A stretch of 64,000 nt of DNA from Talaromyces rugulosus (GCF_013368755.1 NC_049563.1:1798001-1862000), one strand, 5' to 3'. Shown: positions 1-12,118, counted from the stretch's first letter. A program made the numbers and translations. The notes: generated by a model not told the origin, from the letters alone.

Positions 1-57
1 GCACAAGTTGGAGCCTCTCTCCGACTGTTCATGAATGTGCCTCGCGTCAAGTCCAAT

Positions 58-1704
58 TCACCGCCTCTTGATGACGACAGCATTGAGCTTTTCCTCAAAG
101 TCATCCACCGGGTAGACTGGAGGGACCAGCATCAAAAAGTTCAAAAGCGTGTCGTTGAACCGAAACTGCAGGTCCGGTGGCAGTTTCTTATGTATGTTAA
201 GCAGCTCGATGGTTTGCCAAGCCCGGTTGGGCTGTCTTAAATCTGCATCATAACTCTCCTCAACAAGGAAGAAAATGAATGACTCACACGCCGGGTTGCG
301 CTCAAGGTCATGCTTGCTGATCAGATAGTGCAGATGCTCAAGGAAACGCGCTGTTTTGTCTTTCGATCTACGGTAATTGTATAGTGCTAGGACGATATAG
401 ATGAGGGCCGCAGTGCGCGACCACTCCATCGTTGGCGTATTCTTGTTGACCACATAGCTTCGGCTTTCTTGTGGAACTTGGCTGGGCCGAGGCCCGCTAG
501 ATAATAGCTGATAGATGGGACTATTGAAGTAAAACGTATTCTCTCGCCGGGGAACATCACGCAGGTATTCCTTGGCTGCATGCTCTGCCATGAACCGGTC
601 TCCCGTACGCAAGAAATCCACCATTTGAAGTTTCTCATCCATACTGATGCTCTGAGATGGTGGTTTCATGATGGAAAGAATAAAGAAAAGCAGCGACCGG
701 CAAGCGTTATCCATCGGCTGCGATTTTCGGTAAAGCTGTACATTTTTAGCTTGTTGGGCGTATTGTTGTGCCTTATGTTTGTCTCCGAATCTTTCCTCTT
801 GCAACATCAGTCCAGTAAATGTCAGTGATAGGCTATCGTCGTCAAAGTCATTGGCACCTAGGCGGCCCACATTACTCAAGCTAAATTGCACTTGAGAATC
901 GTAGTATTGAATCATTGCATCGTTCGGCTGGCCATCTAGATGGGGCTTCCATCGAGCACAGTAGCCTAAAATGAGTGCTTCGAAAGAAGCCCGATGACGC
1001 ATCGCTGCTCGAAAAGCCTTTTCTTTCATTTTTATATTCTGGCCCGACCAATAGCTTAATCGAGTAGTCCATAAGTCATACAGTTGATTCTCGTCCCAAG
1101 TGACTTTGATGTCCATCGGCAAGGTAGCAAAAGGGTCATCCCGTAAGCCATCCAACATTGTCCTAGGGCTCGGGAGCCGGGTAACTCTGCCATGATGATT
1201 CATGCCAGCATAAGCGGCGGGATAGCCACGTGTTGTTAGCTAGTCGCGGTTAGTTGCTTGACCAAATCAGTCAGACATGATATCTTTCGTACCGGCAGCG
1301 ATTCGTCTTCTCCGTTTGTTTCCCCAGCATCTGTAGTAACGGACTCACGCTTCACCCACGGATAACCCCGGGAGTCGCGGCGTGACGGTCGGTCTCCCTG
1401 AGTTGTCGACGTGCTCTGTCTTTTCTTATTTTGAATATGATGACGCATCACATGGGCACGTTTCTCTTTCGTCGAAGAACTGGAGTCAACGAAGAAAAAC
1501 GATTGGTTTTGACCATTTTGACCGGTAGCAGCTGCCGAGCGTTTTCTTGATCTCGAAGGCTTCGATGCTGGAGGCGCATTGCTAGGCCGGCCTATGCAGT
1601 ACGTACAGCGTCAGTGACGGTTGTCTTTTAATGCGGATGAGGACTTATCCATCCATACTTTGCGGTGGTAATGTGGGTGAGAGAGTCCGAGTAGAGCTAT
1701 CCAT
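58..1704 (-). CDS. Fungal tachykinin-family-like protein (transcription-factor-like), 3 exons
   Basis: Spliced model: exons 1659-1704, 1293-1591 and 58-1239 (minus strand), giving about 508 aa. Introns of 67 nt and 53 nt have GTATGG/GTACGA donors, CTGAC/CTAAC branch sites and TAG acceptors. The start at 1704 was chosen because it splices in phase to a basic, Ser-rich N terminus that carries a FFFVDSSSSTKEKRAHVMRH block. That block (a 'VDSS..KEKRAHV' motif followed by basic residues) is typical of the fungal proteins databases label 'tachykinin family'. They look like Zn-cluster regulators without the zinc cluster, and their function is unknown. The C-terminal about 390 aa resemble the all-helical fungal transcription-factor middle region (..DPFATLPM..). 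No membrane segment or signal peptide is seen. The gene diverges from mcm6. The existence and structure of the gene are well supported; the family name rests on motif recognition only. Confidence 0.72.
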
Positions 1705-2698
1705 CTTTCCTCCCTTTAATGGGCCGAACGATGAAATAACAGTTGGACACGCAGTTCCGGCCAAAGAAATGGAGAACAAACGGGTTCAAAGTCGAGTCTT
1801 CGGATCTCCCCGAGGTATGGTCTCCCTACTCCCTCTGATAGTAGAATGTGGCCCGTAGGGCATATGGAGAGCTTGTTCTATCGGGTGGTGTTCACCAAGG
1901 CGCAGTCCTAGTACTGTGACCGCTAGTTACAGCGAAGGGCGCAGCTTCACCCTCTCGTTCGACGAGAAGAGAAAACCGAGGGTTTTCATAGTAGCGCCGC
2001 CGTTGAGCAATAATGCTGGATCAGTAAGGCGCGCGAACGAGGAGCATTGGTCATGTCCCCGGAAGTGACGCCACTAGGCTAGTTAGTGTCTGGCCGGGAG
2101 GTGGAGCAAGAAAATCCCGGTCGAGCCACCAGCACAAATGAGTGGACAACTGCGAGTCTGCGACAGCACTACAGATGCGATGGGAAGACTTCGACGGCGC
2201 TCCCTTGTTGGCTTTGCGGCTTATGGAGTGGAGGTTGGGAGCTAGTCGTGCGCGGCCGTCCGATCGGATGTCGACATTATTACTGCGGGCGGGACCAGAC
2301 CTCTTGCCGTTTTGGGCGCCAGCGTGCCTGGTCGGGTCGGCCGAGCGCCCCGAGAATCCACTGCCCCGATCTGGCCTAGTCCATACCGGCAGCTGTAATT
2401 GCAAGCTGCTGGACGCGAAACCATGTATTTTTCATTACCCGCTGCCGTTTTCTGTTTTTTTGAAAAGTTCTTTCTCACAAAAGAGGAAACCACTTTACGC
2501 GTCGGGCCCGGAGCCACCTTTTCCCGTCAACGCGTCGCGTCTCCCTCGCGTCCCGCGCAAACGAATATTCTGAGCAGCCAAGACACACCTTCACAAAGAC
2601 TCCCTCCATCGTTCATTTGTTGTGCACCCCGAGACACACTTTTTACTGTCTCCGCCCTTCAAGAATTGCTATACCCGCCGTATATCGGTGTGCCCAAC
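1705..2698. promoter_or_regulatory. Divergent intergenic region between the tachykinin-like gene and mcm6
   Basis: This is a GC-rich stretch of about 1 kb between two divergently transcribed genes. I see no convincing gene in it; the open frames on both strands overlap one another without family features. It holds the promoters and 5' leaders of both genes, including the two MluI boxes listed separately. Confidence 0.6.
2497..2535. promoter_or_regulatory. Two perfect MluI cell-cycle boxes (ACGCGT) upstream of mcm6
   Basis: ACGCGT occurs at 2497-2502 and again at 2530-2535, 33 bp apart, about 165-200 bp upstream of the mcm6 ATG. In yeasts this hexamer (MCB) is bound by the Swi6-Mbp1 type MBF complex and drives G1/S transcription of replication genes, including MCM genes. 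Seeing: two exact copies. Inference: MBF control of mcm6 in this fungus. Confidence 0.6.
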
Positions 2699-5600
2699 AT
2701 GTCTTCGCTCTTCGAGGCTGTCCTTCAGTCCGAGGCCGAATCGAATGGAGGCCCCCGCGCACAATGGCCTCAATCAGACCACCCTTCAAGCTCTCGCCCA
2801 CAACTGCCCTCAGAGAGCAATGGGCCGATGAGCGATATGCAAGCCCTGCCAGATGACGAAGTTGTCGGCACAGCAAACGGTGCCGTCAACCGTCTGCGGA
2901 ATCCGTATGCAACTGCGCCGACCCCAGTGCGTGATGTGGCTGGCGAGAAGGTGCAGCAAGCCTTTGAAGAATTGCTAGAGACCTTTATCGAAGACCCAAT
3001 GTCCTCGGCGCCCCCTCCATCCTCGGGCCAGTACTTCAGCGACAAGTACTACATCGCACAAATCCATGGAATGTCGCGATTCGAGCTTTCCACGCTGTAT
3101 GTGGATTACACCCATCTGACCTCAGCCGACAACCAGATTTTGGCAGATGCCATTGCAAACCAATATTACCGCTTTCAGCCATTCCTGATTCGAGCTCTTC
3201 ACAATCTCATTGCCAAGTATGAGCCTGAATATTTTGCGTCCCACCGCCAGCCGAGCAGCAATTCCTCGCAGCCTAGTGCGTCGGTCGCTGCCGCCAATGC
3301 AAGCGCCAGCGATACCCAGAGTGGGGAGCGATCAATGCAACAAAAGACACGCCACCAGCAGACCGACAGAGTGTTCTCATTGGCATTCTATAATCTGCCG
3401 CTTGTTTCCCGGCTGCGCCAATTGCGAACATCACACATTGGAAAACTACTTTCTATCTCCGGAACCGTGACGAGAACATCGGAGATTCGGCCAGAGCTGT
3501 CTTCAGGCACGTTCATCTGCGAGGCATGCAGAACGCCATGCCCTAATATCGAGCAGACATTCAAATATACCGAGCCCTCTCAATGCCCCAACACAACCTG
3601 TGGAAACCGCGTGGGTTGGCGGCTTGACATTGGCAAAAGTACTTTCGTTGACTGGCAAAAAATAAAATTGCAAGAGTCGTCTCATGAGATCCCCACAGGC
3701 AGTATGCCTCGTACAATGGATATCATTGTCCGAGGAGAAATGGTCGATAGAGCAAAGGCCGGTGAAAAGTGTATCTTCACGGGTACGTTGATTGTCGTTC
3801 CTGATGTCAGCCAACTCGGCTTGCCAGGTGTACGGCCAGAGGCAAACCGCGACAACGGCGCGTTCCGAGGTGGTGACGTTGGAGGAGGAGGGGTTTCTGG
3901 TCTCAAGTCTCTGGGTGTGAGAGACTTGACTTATCGTCTTGCTTTCCTCGCTTGCATGATCACACCCGACTTGACAACCCCTGGCCAGCCAACCAACCAG
4001 CAGCTTAGTGGACAGTCTCATAACATTTTGGCTTCACTGAATCAGCACGATCAATCGTTTGACGATGATGAGCATGCGCAAGAGGCTTTGCTGCAGACCA
4101 TGACCCCGGCCGAGGTTCAGGAACTGAAACAGTTGGTCGAGAGTGAGCACGTCTACCAACGGTTAGTGAACTCGCTAGCCCCCATGATATATGGCCATCA
4201 ATCGATCAAGAAGGGTCTGCTTTTGCAATTGATTGGAGGTGTTAGTAAAAGCACGGAGCAAGAAGGCATGCAACTCCGTGGTGATATCAACATCTGTATT
4301 GTTGGCGATCCCTCGACAAGCAAGAGCCAGTTTCTAAAGTATGTCCCGTCCCACGGCGATCATTGGAAGAGAAAACTAATTATTCTTAGGTACATCTGTT
4401 CCCTCCACCCACGAGCTGTGTATACTAGCGGTAAAGCTTCATCGGCTGCTGGTTTGACTGCTTCGGTTGTCAAAGACCCGGAGACTGGAGAATTCACTAT
4501 CGAGGCCGGTGCCTTGATGTTGGCTGTAGGTCTTGACTTTTTAAAGATGGGAATATTGAAGATTTGCTAACGATGCATTTTAGAACGGAGGAGGTATATG
4601 TGCTATCGACGAATTCGACAAAATGGATCTTGTGGACCAGGTCGCCATTCACGAAGCTATGGAGCAGCAGACGATTTCGATTGCCAAAGCCGGAATCCAC
4701 ACAACTCTCAATGCGCGAGCATCCATTCTCGCTGCAGCGAACCCTATCGGTGGTCGGTATAACCCAAAGACTACACTGCGAGCCAATCTGAATTTGAGTG
4801 CTCCTATCATGAGTCGTTTTGACTTGTTCTTCATTGTTCGCGATGAGCCTAATGAGCAAGTTGACCGCAACCTGGCCACCCACATTGTCAATGTCCACAT
4901 GAACAGAGATGAAGCTGTTGAACCCGAGATTAGCACCGAGCTGTTGCAGCGCTATATTCGACTGGCGCGTACCTTCAAGCCTGTCTTTACCGAAGAGGCA
5001 AAGGCGGTTTTGGTCGAAAAGTACAAGGAGCTGAGGGCCAATGATGCTCAAGGAGGAATCGGAAGATCCTCATACCGCATCACTGTGCGTCAGCTGGAAT
5101 CGCTCATCCGTCTTTCCGAGGCTGTAGCCAGAGCAAACTGTGTCGAGGAGATTCTTCCGCGGTTTGTGCGTGAAGCGTTCAACCTTCTTCGCCAGAGTAT
5201 CATCACTGTTGAGAAAGATGATATCGATGTCGAAGACGAGGCCGATGAAGAAGCTGCTGCTGTTGCTGCCGCCGCCGCTCATCAGGATGGCGACGATGAA
5301 ATGGCAGAAACTCGTGACCGCGACGGCGACAGCCCCATGGGCGATGAGGAAGAAGCAGCTACAACGACCACCCGCCAAAAGACAAAGATTACATACGACA
5401 AATACATGAAGATCCTCAACCTCCTCGTCCGTCGTATCAACGAAGACGAAGCGAAAAACGGCGAAGGTGTCGAGCAAGACGAGCTGGTGACGTGGTACTT
5501 GGAACGCATCGAGTCTGAGATGAACTCGCAGGATGATCTGAACAGGGAGCGCGAGCTTGCGCACAAGGTGTTGAAGCGGATGGTCAAGGTTTGTTACTCC

Positions 5601-5776
5601 CTTTTTGATCTCATTTGAATGTTTTTCATTGGCTGACTTATTTTTGTTCTCAGGACAACATCCTCATGCCTATTCGTGGCCAGGGCCTGACGAATGAAGA
5701 CCAACCGGAGGATTCTACGAACAGAGTCATCTACGTGCTTCATCCCAACTGCGCGCTCGAGGAAATAGAACTGTAA
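2699..5776 (+). CDS. mcm6: DNA replication licensing factor Mcm6
   Basis: Exons 2699-4338, 4390-4525, 4584-5588 and 5654-5776 give about 967 aa. Mcm6 is one subunit of the Mcm2-7 ring, the ATPase motor of the replicative helicase in the nucleus. Visible features are: an N-terminal acidic/Ser-rich tail; a zinc-binding C-x2-C...C-x4-C segment from about residue 274; a Walker A loop GDPSTSKSQ at about 539; a Walker B IDEFDKMD just after the third exon begins (about 600); and an arginine-finger SRFD near 667. A long acidic/Ala-rich linker follows, then a C-terminal winged-helix-like domain. The start is the ATG followed by SSLFEAVLQSEA, which matches fungal Mcm6 N termini. Introns are 51, 58 and 65 nt. 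At the second splice the model reads MLA-NGGGICAIDEFD, one residue longer than the usual MLADNGICAIDEFD; cDNA would settle the exact junction. Confidence 0.95.
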
Positions 5777-5945
5777 ATGTTATTATGTCTCTTGTAATGT
5801 AATAATGAATAATGTCGCTTGAAGCTTTCTATTTTATTTGTAGTAGTAGTCTAGTCTACTGCATGTATTTCTGAGACAAACTCCATCTATTCTAATGGGC
5901 CAATGGCGAAGAAACTAGACACCAATCCGGAACTGACGGGGGAAA

Positions 5946-8154
5946 TCAAGACTGTTCAACTGTGAACGCCTTCATCAAAAGATCATGAAACCTCCCATCC
6001 CTAATCGCCAAATAGATCTCACTGGCAAACGTCCCCAAAATCTTTTCTGGCCGCTTCTTACCACCATGGCCGCCATCAACAACACCATTGGTCTTTGCAG
6101 TAGCAGCAGCAAGAAGAGTCGGATGATCAACCAAGCCGCGGTGAAAGGGGATATCCAGGTCCTTTCGAACAAAACTGTAGACCATGGCAGAAGCCTTCCC
6201 AAGGTATTGCGCGGTGGACTGGGTGTTGTAAAAGGCATTGCGAGTCGAGTCGTAGACGGTAGAGAGGGTTTGGGCTGCTTGCGTTTTGTAGAGCTCAACA
6301 ATGTGCAACAAATTCAAGTTTGCAGCGGCCGTGGTTGTTGCTGTATCAGTTGTCTCGTGGATGAGAGAATGGATCAGGTCTCCCAGGGACTCCTTGATAG
6401 TGACTGCAGCGCGGTCCTCGAGGTCGAGATGGGACAGGCTCTGCCATTTTTCAAGGACGCCGTTCCAGGACTTTGCTGAAAACTCGCCAAAACGTTCGTC
6501 TGATACCACCAGCTTCCCGAAATGTTCCCGGAGGAGGTTGTGGAACGCAGGTTTGGCGGCCACGACGAATTCCAAATGGAGGCATCGAAGATCGAGCGCC
6601 TGACACAGCAAATAGATGTAGGTGGCAGACATCAAGGAGACGAGTTCCACAGCCTCAAGAGCGTAACGAGCAGCAATCAGGGCGAGCGAATTGACGGACT
6701 GGTTATGCAGCTCGGCAGACTGCACGTGCGAGCTCACTGGGTGCGCAATGTAGGCCAATTCAGACATGTAAGCAGACATGTTGACATCAAATCCTTTCGC
6801 CGTGAATGAAAGGCTGGGGTCGTCGCTTGACAGATTGGGTGGAAGTCCCTTGTTCTGTTGGTTGTTGACGAGCTCCGAGCTCTGGGCGAACATCAGCTTG
6901 CCGAGCATCTGCATGGCGGTCGTGGTCTTTTCCATGGCAGATGTAATACAGACTGCCTGGAAGTTCCCACCGTGGTGGATGGCTCTACCGGCAACGTCGA
7001 TCAAGGGGTTGTCGGTGGTAGAGTTCACCTCGGTGTCCACCTGGCGATACGCAAGATTGAGGTCTTCGAGCTGAGGCCCGATCCATTGGGGAGCTGTTCT
7101 CAACGCATAGCGATCCTGAGCGAGGCCAATCGTTTCAGCGTTATTGTCCAACGCAAGCTTAGACCCTGATAGGAGGTGAGTGATGTTTTTTGCAGCTTCG
7201 GCCTGCCCCTGATGAGGTCGGATGCTGGAGATGAAAGGATGGTAATTATGGGAAGTCCCTAGGAGGGCTTCGGTCGCCATAGCAGTGAGTAGCTGGGTCA
7301 TCAGGGCAAGCTGCTGAGCCTGGTAGATGGCAACACAGCCCGCAGCACAGCTGGCAGAAGTCCCGTTGGTGACGCCCAGTCCTTCCTTTGCCCGGAGAAG
7401 AATCGGTTCGATGCCAGCTTGTTGGAGAGCCTTGTCTGCTGAAAGATAGGTTGCAGTACGCTTCTCGCTGCCTACGCGAACGTAAATGTCTGGATTACCT
7501 TCGAGCATCCCAGATATGTAGGAGAGAGTCGAAAGGTCACCGGACGCGGAGATGCTACCACGCAGAGGCACAACTGGGGTCATGTCTTTCTCCAGCATAG
7601 ATAGGATATTCTGGGGGATAGCAAGACGCACACCAGAGTGACTGCGGATCAGTGAGTTGCACCGAATGAGCATCATTGCCCTGACAATTGAGACTGGTAG
7701 TGAATGTTCACGAAGATTTTCAGGCTCTACAGCGTGCAGACCCTTGTCAGAGGGAAGAAGAATGCCGACATTTAGGTGCTGCTGCAGGGCAATTTGGAGA
7801 CGCTCTACCTTGTCAGTGCGAGTGTCTGCACTGCCTCCAAAGCCTGTGGTCACACCGTAGACTGTGCGACCATTTTTCAGTTCATCCTCGAGGAAATCGA
7901 CGCTCTGTTGGACCTTGCTGATGGTAGCATTGTCAGTGGTCACAGACGCACTTTTTCCATACCTAGGGGGGGCCAAATCAGTATTTTGTTAAGATTCATA
8001 AATATTCACAAGAGGAGGGGACATACATGGCCACCGCCACAACACCAGCGATAGTCAGGCTGTATCCATCAATCACCACAGGCTGGTCAGACTTGAGCAC
8101 AGCTTGAAGGTCTGCCCATCCCTTGTGGGCCTGGGTGAACTGTGGACAGTCCAT
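5946..8154 (-). CDS. pal: Phenylalanine ammonia-lyase
   Basis: Exons 8027-8154 and 5946-7962 with a 64-nt intron give about 714 aa, the usual size of fungal PAL. The enzyme removes ammonia from L-phenylalanine to give trans-cinnamate. The Ala-Ser-Gly triad that cyclises to the MIO electrophile is present (GSISASGDLS, residues about 182-184). So are the catalytic tyrosine loop YGVTTGFGG (Tyr about 78) and the AETIGLAQDRYALRTAPQW segment typical of the PAL/HAL superfamily. The start ATG at 8154 splices in phase into MYGKSAS. The sequence fits PAL better than histidase because of its length and C-terminal extension; some tyrosine activity cannot be excluded. The gene converges on mcm6 with only 169 bp between stop codons. 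It lies about 45 kb from the aromatic cluster at the right end, so a direct link is not assumed. Confidence 0.93.
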
Positions 8155-8994
8155 GGTTGCGTGAGACTTTGCAGGTATGGAGGGGTAAGCGGAGGAAGAA
8201 GAGAATTCACACTGAAGAAGTCAACACAGAAGAAGCCAACACGGTCTGCCAAAATAGGCAAGACTGGGCGGTGAGGGCTAGAAAGGGGGTTGCACGCTTT
8301 GCACGCTGGTAGATATGTGTTATGACGTTGTACTAAGGAAGAACAAGCCTTCAAATAATTGTTATTATAGCCATTCAAACCATCAATTGCTAGAGGTGAA
8401 CACCTAGGTAAATATATGAAACCTTGACAACATCTGAAGAAAAGACAACAGAGGGTTGATTTTGTTTTCAGGTGTCAAACAGAGATTGACACGAGGAAAA
8501 ACAAGGTTCAGCAGGAGTCGTCGGATTTCTCCACCCCGGCTATTATCGTTGCATGCAGTTGTGCAGATCAGATTAACAATTCCTGGAATCTGGCTTCTAT
8601 TCGGCCGGAGAATTATTTTTGTTATTCTTAGAAGTCTGTGGTAGCATTGTCCCTTGGTCCTCTGTTCACCTGACATTGACGACTGCAACATTGTTTCCAA
8701 CGTCTGTGTCAGGGTTTCAACCGAATGTCTCAGGAATTACTAGTTTTGGCCCTTTAAGATCTGCACTGTTCAGACTCCAGAATAATGGTACGTGGAGTTA
8801 CTAGTACTAGTATCAATTGACGTTTCACCGAGACCCGCCACCGAGATCCGATATGTGCACTCAAAATATTTGCAGTTGTAGTAGTAATATACAGGCAATG
8901 GTACAAGTACATGTATCCATGAGCACGCGCTATATAGTCTCGCGTAATTTACATGCAGATGGACAAAATCTACTGTTATCATTGAGTGTCCAGC
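8155..8994. other. Intergenic: pal promoter and mdm33 3' flank
   Basis: This is 840 bp with no convincing gene. It should contain the pal promoter and 5' leader and the mdm33 terminator. No clear repeat or RNA gene was seen. Confidence 0.5.
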
Positions 8995-10426
8995 CTAACA
9001 CAGGCGTAGAATGGCAACCATCGCGCTCACAAAAAAAGCGCCAATTGCAGCGCTCTGCATTGACACCGTGGTCAACTCGCGCTGGGTGAGAACGACATTG
9101 CGATCGCTCAGACGGGAATCGGCGAGATGGCGCCAATACTCGGACGACAGCAATGGGGCCAATCGTTCCGAGAAAGATGGCTTTTGTGAGATGGGCTCGG
9201 CATGTATCGTTGTAGGGCTTTGATCATTGGGATCAGCGACAAGACCCAGGTTAGACGCCTCTTCACGGGCCAGAGAGACTCCGCTGCTAGCCGAGTCAGA
9301 CTCAGAATCTGGCTGAGCCGCGGGCGTTGGCGATGCTTCAACTATTACACTATCCGCAGCTGGAGCAAGCCCTGTAGCGATGGCCCTGTTTGCGGCGGAC
9401 TCTGCCTCGATAGCCTCCTTGACCTTCTCCTCAAACCCCTTGACCAATCTTCGTCGACGCCATGGTTCGACCAGGATTTGAAAAACGAGGAACAAGAGTA
9501 CATTCACCCCCATCAACCCCCATGTGCCCCATGTACTCATCCGGCGAATCTTGTCGGACCATATCTGTTCTTCGTGGTAGCGGGAGAGAATGCTGCGGTT
9601 GAGGTTGGCCGATACCTCTTCCGACTCGTGCTCTGCCTTTGCGAGGGCTTCTTGTGCTTCGGCTTCGGCGACTTCGTTGGCATGATCAGAGCGATAGAGC
9701 GATGTAAAGCGTTCCAGGTCTGTGGGAGACCATGCGTGTTTTCGTTGAAGCAGTTCGTTGACTTCGCGTTGAGAGGTGGAGCGTCGATTAATGGCGGCAG
9801 TGTATGCCTCTTTAGCTTGTCGGATAAGGGACCGGGCCTCTATGACCTGCTTTTCTGTACCAAGTGGTTAGTCAGATTTATCATGGCATATATGCAGGTA
9901 GGATCGTACCCTGTAGTGCAATGTCTTGTTTCAGCTGCTCTATAGCCGAGTACCCGGTCAAGTCATTCAAGCGCTGCCCAGCAGTGAAAACATTGGACTG
10001 TATATTGTCCATCATATCTGTAAACTTCTTTGACAGCTGTGACCGTCGTCCCTCCTCCTCTGAAGGCAGTCCATCTTCTCCAGCCTGGTCGACTTCCGCC
10101 GAAGGTTTCTGCGGTACAGCTTGTGGACGCTGTTCGGTCTCGTTTGCAGCCAGGTCAGCCAAGACTGGGCTAGCAGCGTCGGAGCGTTTGTCGCCGTTCA
10201 ATTCGGGCTTGCCATCGTCCTTTGTACTGAACAGCCTCGACTGGCTTCGAAACTGACACCGCAGGCAGATCGAGAAGCTGCGCGCGGGGTTCTGGGGAGA
10301 ATAATGTGAAGACTGCTTCGGTGACGAGGAGACGAGCGCAGGACGTAGACGCCGGCAGTTGGGTCGCAGGAAGCCAGAACTGCTCGACCGCAGCGATTGC
10401 CTAAGCAGCAACGGCATTGACTGCAT
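8995..10426 (-). CDS. mdm33: Mitochondrial inner-membrane protein Mdm33/She9
   Basis: Exons 9910-10426 and 8995-9854 (55-nt intron) give about 458 aa. Mdm33 (She9) is an integral inner-membrane protein whose level controls mitochondrial inner-membrane fission and shape. The N terminus is Arg/Ser-rich and lacks acidic residues, as in a mitochondrial presequence. A long coiled-coil region follows (SKKFTDMMDNIQSNVF... through EAEAQEALAKAEHESEEV). There are then two membrane segments: one around WGLMGVNVLLFLVF and one at the extreme C terminus (SAAIGAFFVSAMVAIL), separated by an acidic/Ser-rich loop. The junction LQ-EKQVIEARSLIRQ is in phase. An alternative in-frame ATG lies 9 nt downstream of the chosen start. 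Family assignment is by overall architecture and conserved stretches. Confidence 0.88.
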
Positions 10427-10849
10427 TGCGAGGTGCCAGCAGAGACAGATTTGAAGATGTTGTCTCGGGCTGCGTCGACCGGAACAGCAATGGGTTCCCT
10501 TCTGGCCCGAGCGCCGACATCCGGACACGGTGATTGGACTGCCGCCCGAGCTCTTTTTTATGTTCCAACATCTTTTGCCTTGTATTTTATTTTTAATAAT
10601 AGTAATAATGGTTATAAGAATAATTCTGATTGAACTGGCGGACTGTGCATTGCACGACTTGGGAATGTCTGTCTGGATTCTTTTTTGTATTGAGAGCCTC
10701 AAGATTTGACCACTTTTTATATATAGATTAGATGTAATGAACCCAATTGATCAATGGTTCGGCGACTGGGAACTTTCTTCTTCTTCCAGAATGTAGAGAT
10801 TCTGAAGAGTTTCTAGTTTCTGGAAAGTTGCCTTTATCTAAGACACTGA

Positions 10850-11059
10850 CTAGAATTTTATCTTCGAACTGCCGTTCGTATGACCCATATCGATCATCCA
10901 TCTTCCGGAATTATCCGTAATCCATATCCTTTCCTTCTCAAACGGGAAAATATGGGCTCCCTCAAAGGGACAACAGTCACCAGCATCCGCGTTCAGGGCT
11001 GGGATACCCGATAGGACACCCTCAAGAATGAGAAACGAGCTGGCCAAGGGCGCTCCATG
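10850..11059 (-). pseudogene. Possible fragment of an HNH-endonuclease-domain protein
   Basis: A 70-codon open stretch on the minus strand reads FLILEGVLSGIPALNADAGD followed by CCPFEGAHIFPFEKERIW and an NSGRWMIDMGHTNGSSKI tail, then stops. The 'C..EGAHIFPF' motif followed by a W-rich segment and '..SSKI' resembles the HNH nuclease module of a large fungal family, where SSKIN is normally followed by a conserved histidine region. Here the frame is closed immediately after SSKI, and no upstream exon was found. I therefore read it as a truncated relic. It lies in the 1.18-kb gap (10427-11604) between mdm33 and the Pmp3-like gene, in which I see nothing else. It could also be a chance open frame. 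Confidence 0.35.
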
Positions 11060-11604
11060 TCAGTTTCTGGGTTTTGATAGATACGGCGTTATTCAATACT
11101 TCAAGTTTCAACTGGGCGTCTGGAGAAATTCGGTTGTTGGCTTGGTATATATGTACTCCTTGTACATGTCTCGAATATAAATCATACGGTTGGTTGGTTC
11201 TGCATCAAGGTAAAGATGGAAGGAGCTCCGGCGAGATTAAATATACATGTATAAGAGAATGTGGGCCCACAAGGCTTTAAATACTGAATGTGACAATACC
11301 ATAAAAATGAAATGTGCACGTGATGATATCGTTTGTTTTGCAAAATACGGATAAAAACAGGCATGAACCTGCCCGGATCTCAGAAAGTAATCACTACAGC
11401 GACGAAGAATTAGGACCAACAGTCATAAAATCATTATACAAGATAACTTCTCCCATACATAAATACACACAGAGACAATAGACGATATACAAAACAGAGT
11501 CGTGATTATAGGACTTCCTAGACCAGTTGCGATCTTCTCTGGCCACTGGCCACTGTCCGGCCACTGTCCGGCCACTCTTCGACCCCTTTCCGGCCAGGCC
11601 AGCC

Positions 11605-12118
11605 TTAGTCCTGGGTTTGCACCTTGTTATCACCCTTGACAGCTTCGGCATAGGTGGGGGGATGGCCGTTGCCCGCCTCATTGCTGCTGCTTCCCTCGGA
11701 AGGTCTGGTGCCGGTTGGGACATGGGGCGGAGTAGTGTTTGTCGCGCCGTAGCTTCTCTCGGGCTGAGGAGGTGCGCTGGGCTGGCGAGAAACGTAGTAA
11801 TAGGTCACTCGACGACCGCCCTCGACATCGTCGCCCTCGAGCGGTTCGTATCGGGGTTCTTCTGAGTCCGGGTATTTCAGTATAATGTACCAGGCGTGCA
11901 GCAGGCCGGGAAGATAGCCCAGGATGCATAGGGCGATGTTGATGATGGAGTCGGCAGTGCACACGCCAACCTTGATCCACACTGCAACAGTTCATCATGG
12001 GTTAGCACAAAAGGTCACAGATAACTTGGTGCTCATTCTGGAGAGGCGGAGGGGACCTACCGGCAATGGGCGGGAAGAAGACGGCCAGGACGGCGAGGAA
12101 AACGTCGGCGCCGCACAT
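11605..12118 (-). CDS. Pmp3/Sna3-type small membrane protein with C-terminal PY motif
   Basis: Exons 12061-12118 and 11605-11981 (79-nt intron) give about 144 aa. The first about 55 residues are the UPF0057/Pmp3 proteolipid fold: two hydrophobic helices (DVFLAVLAVFFPPIAV and SIINIALCILGYLPGLLHAW) with the family's PP and G-x-LPG-x-x-HA-x-Y signature. Unlike plain Pmp3 (about 55 aa) it has a long polar cytosolic tail ending in PPTYAEAV (PPTY about 127-130). In yeast, Sna3 carries such a PY motif, binds the Rsp5 ubiquitin ligase and is sorted to the vacuole through multivesicular bodies. By analogy this is a Sna3-like cargo or adaptor; that role is inference. The first exon supplies the start MCGADVFLAV, which the second exon alone lacks. 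Confidence 0.88.

Noticed and set aside
5946..8154. PAL as a member of the aromatic cluster
   Set aside because: It is about 45 kb away with some ten conserved housekeeping genes in between, so physical clustering is not supported even though the chemistry could connect.
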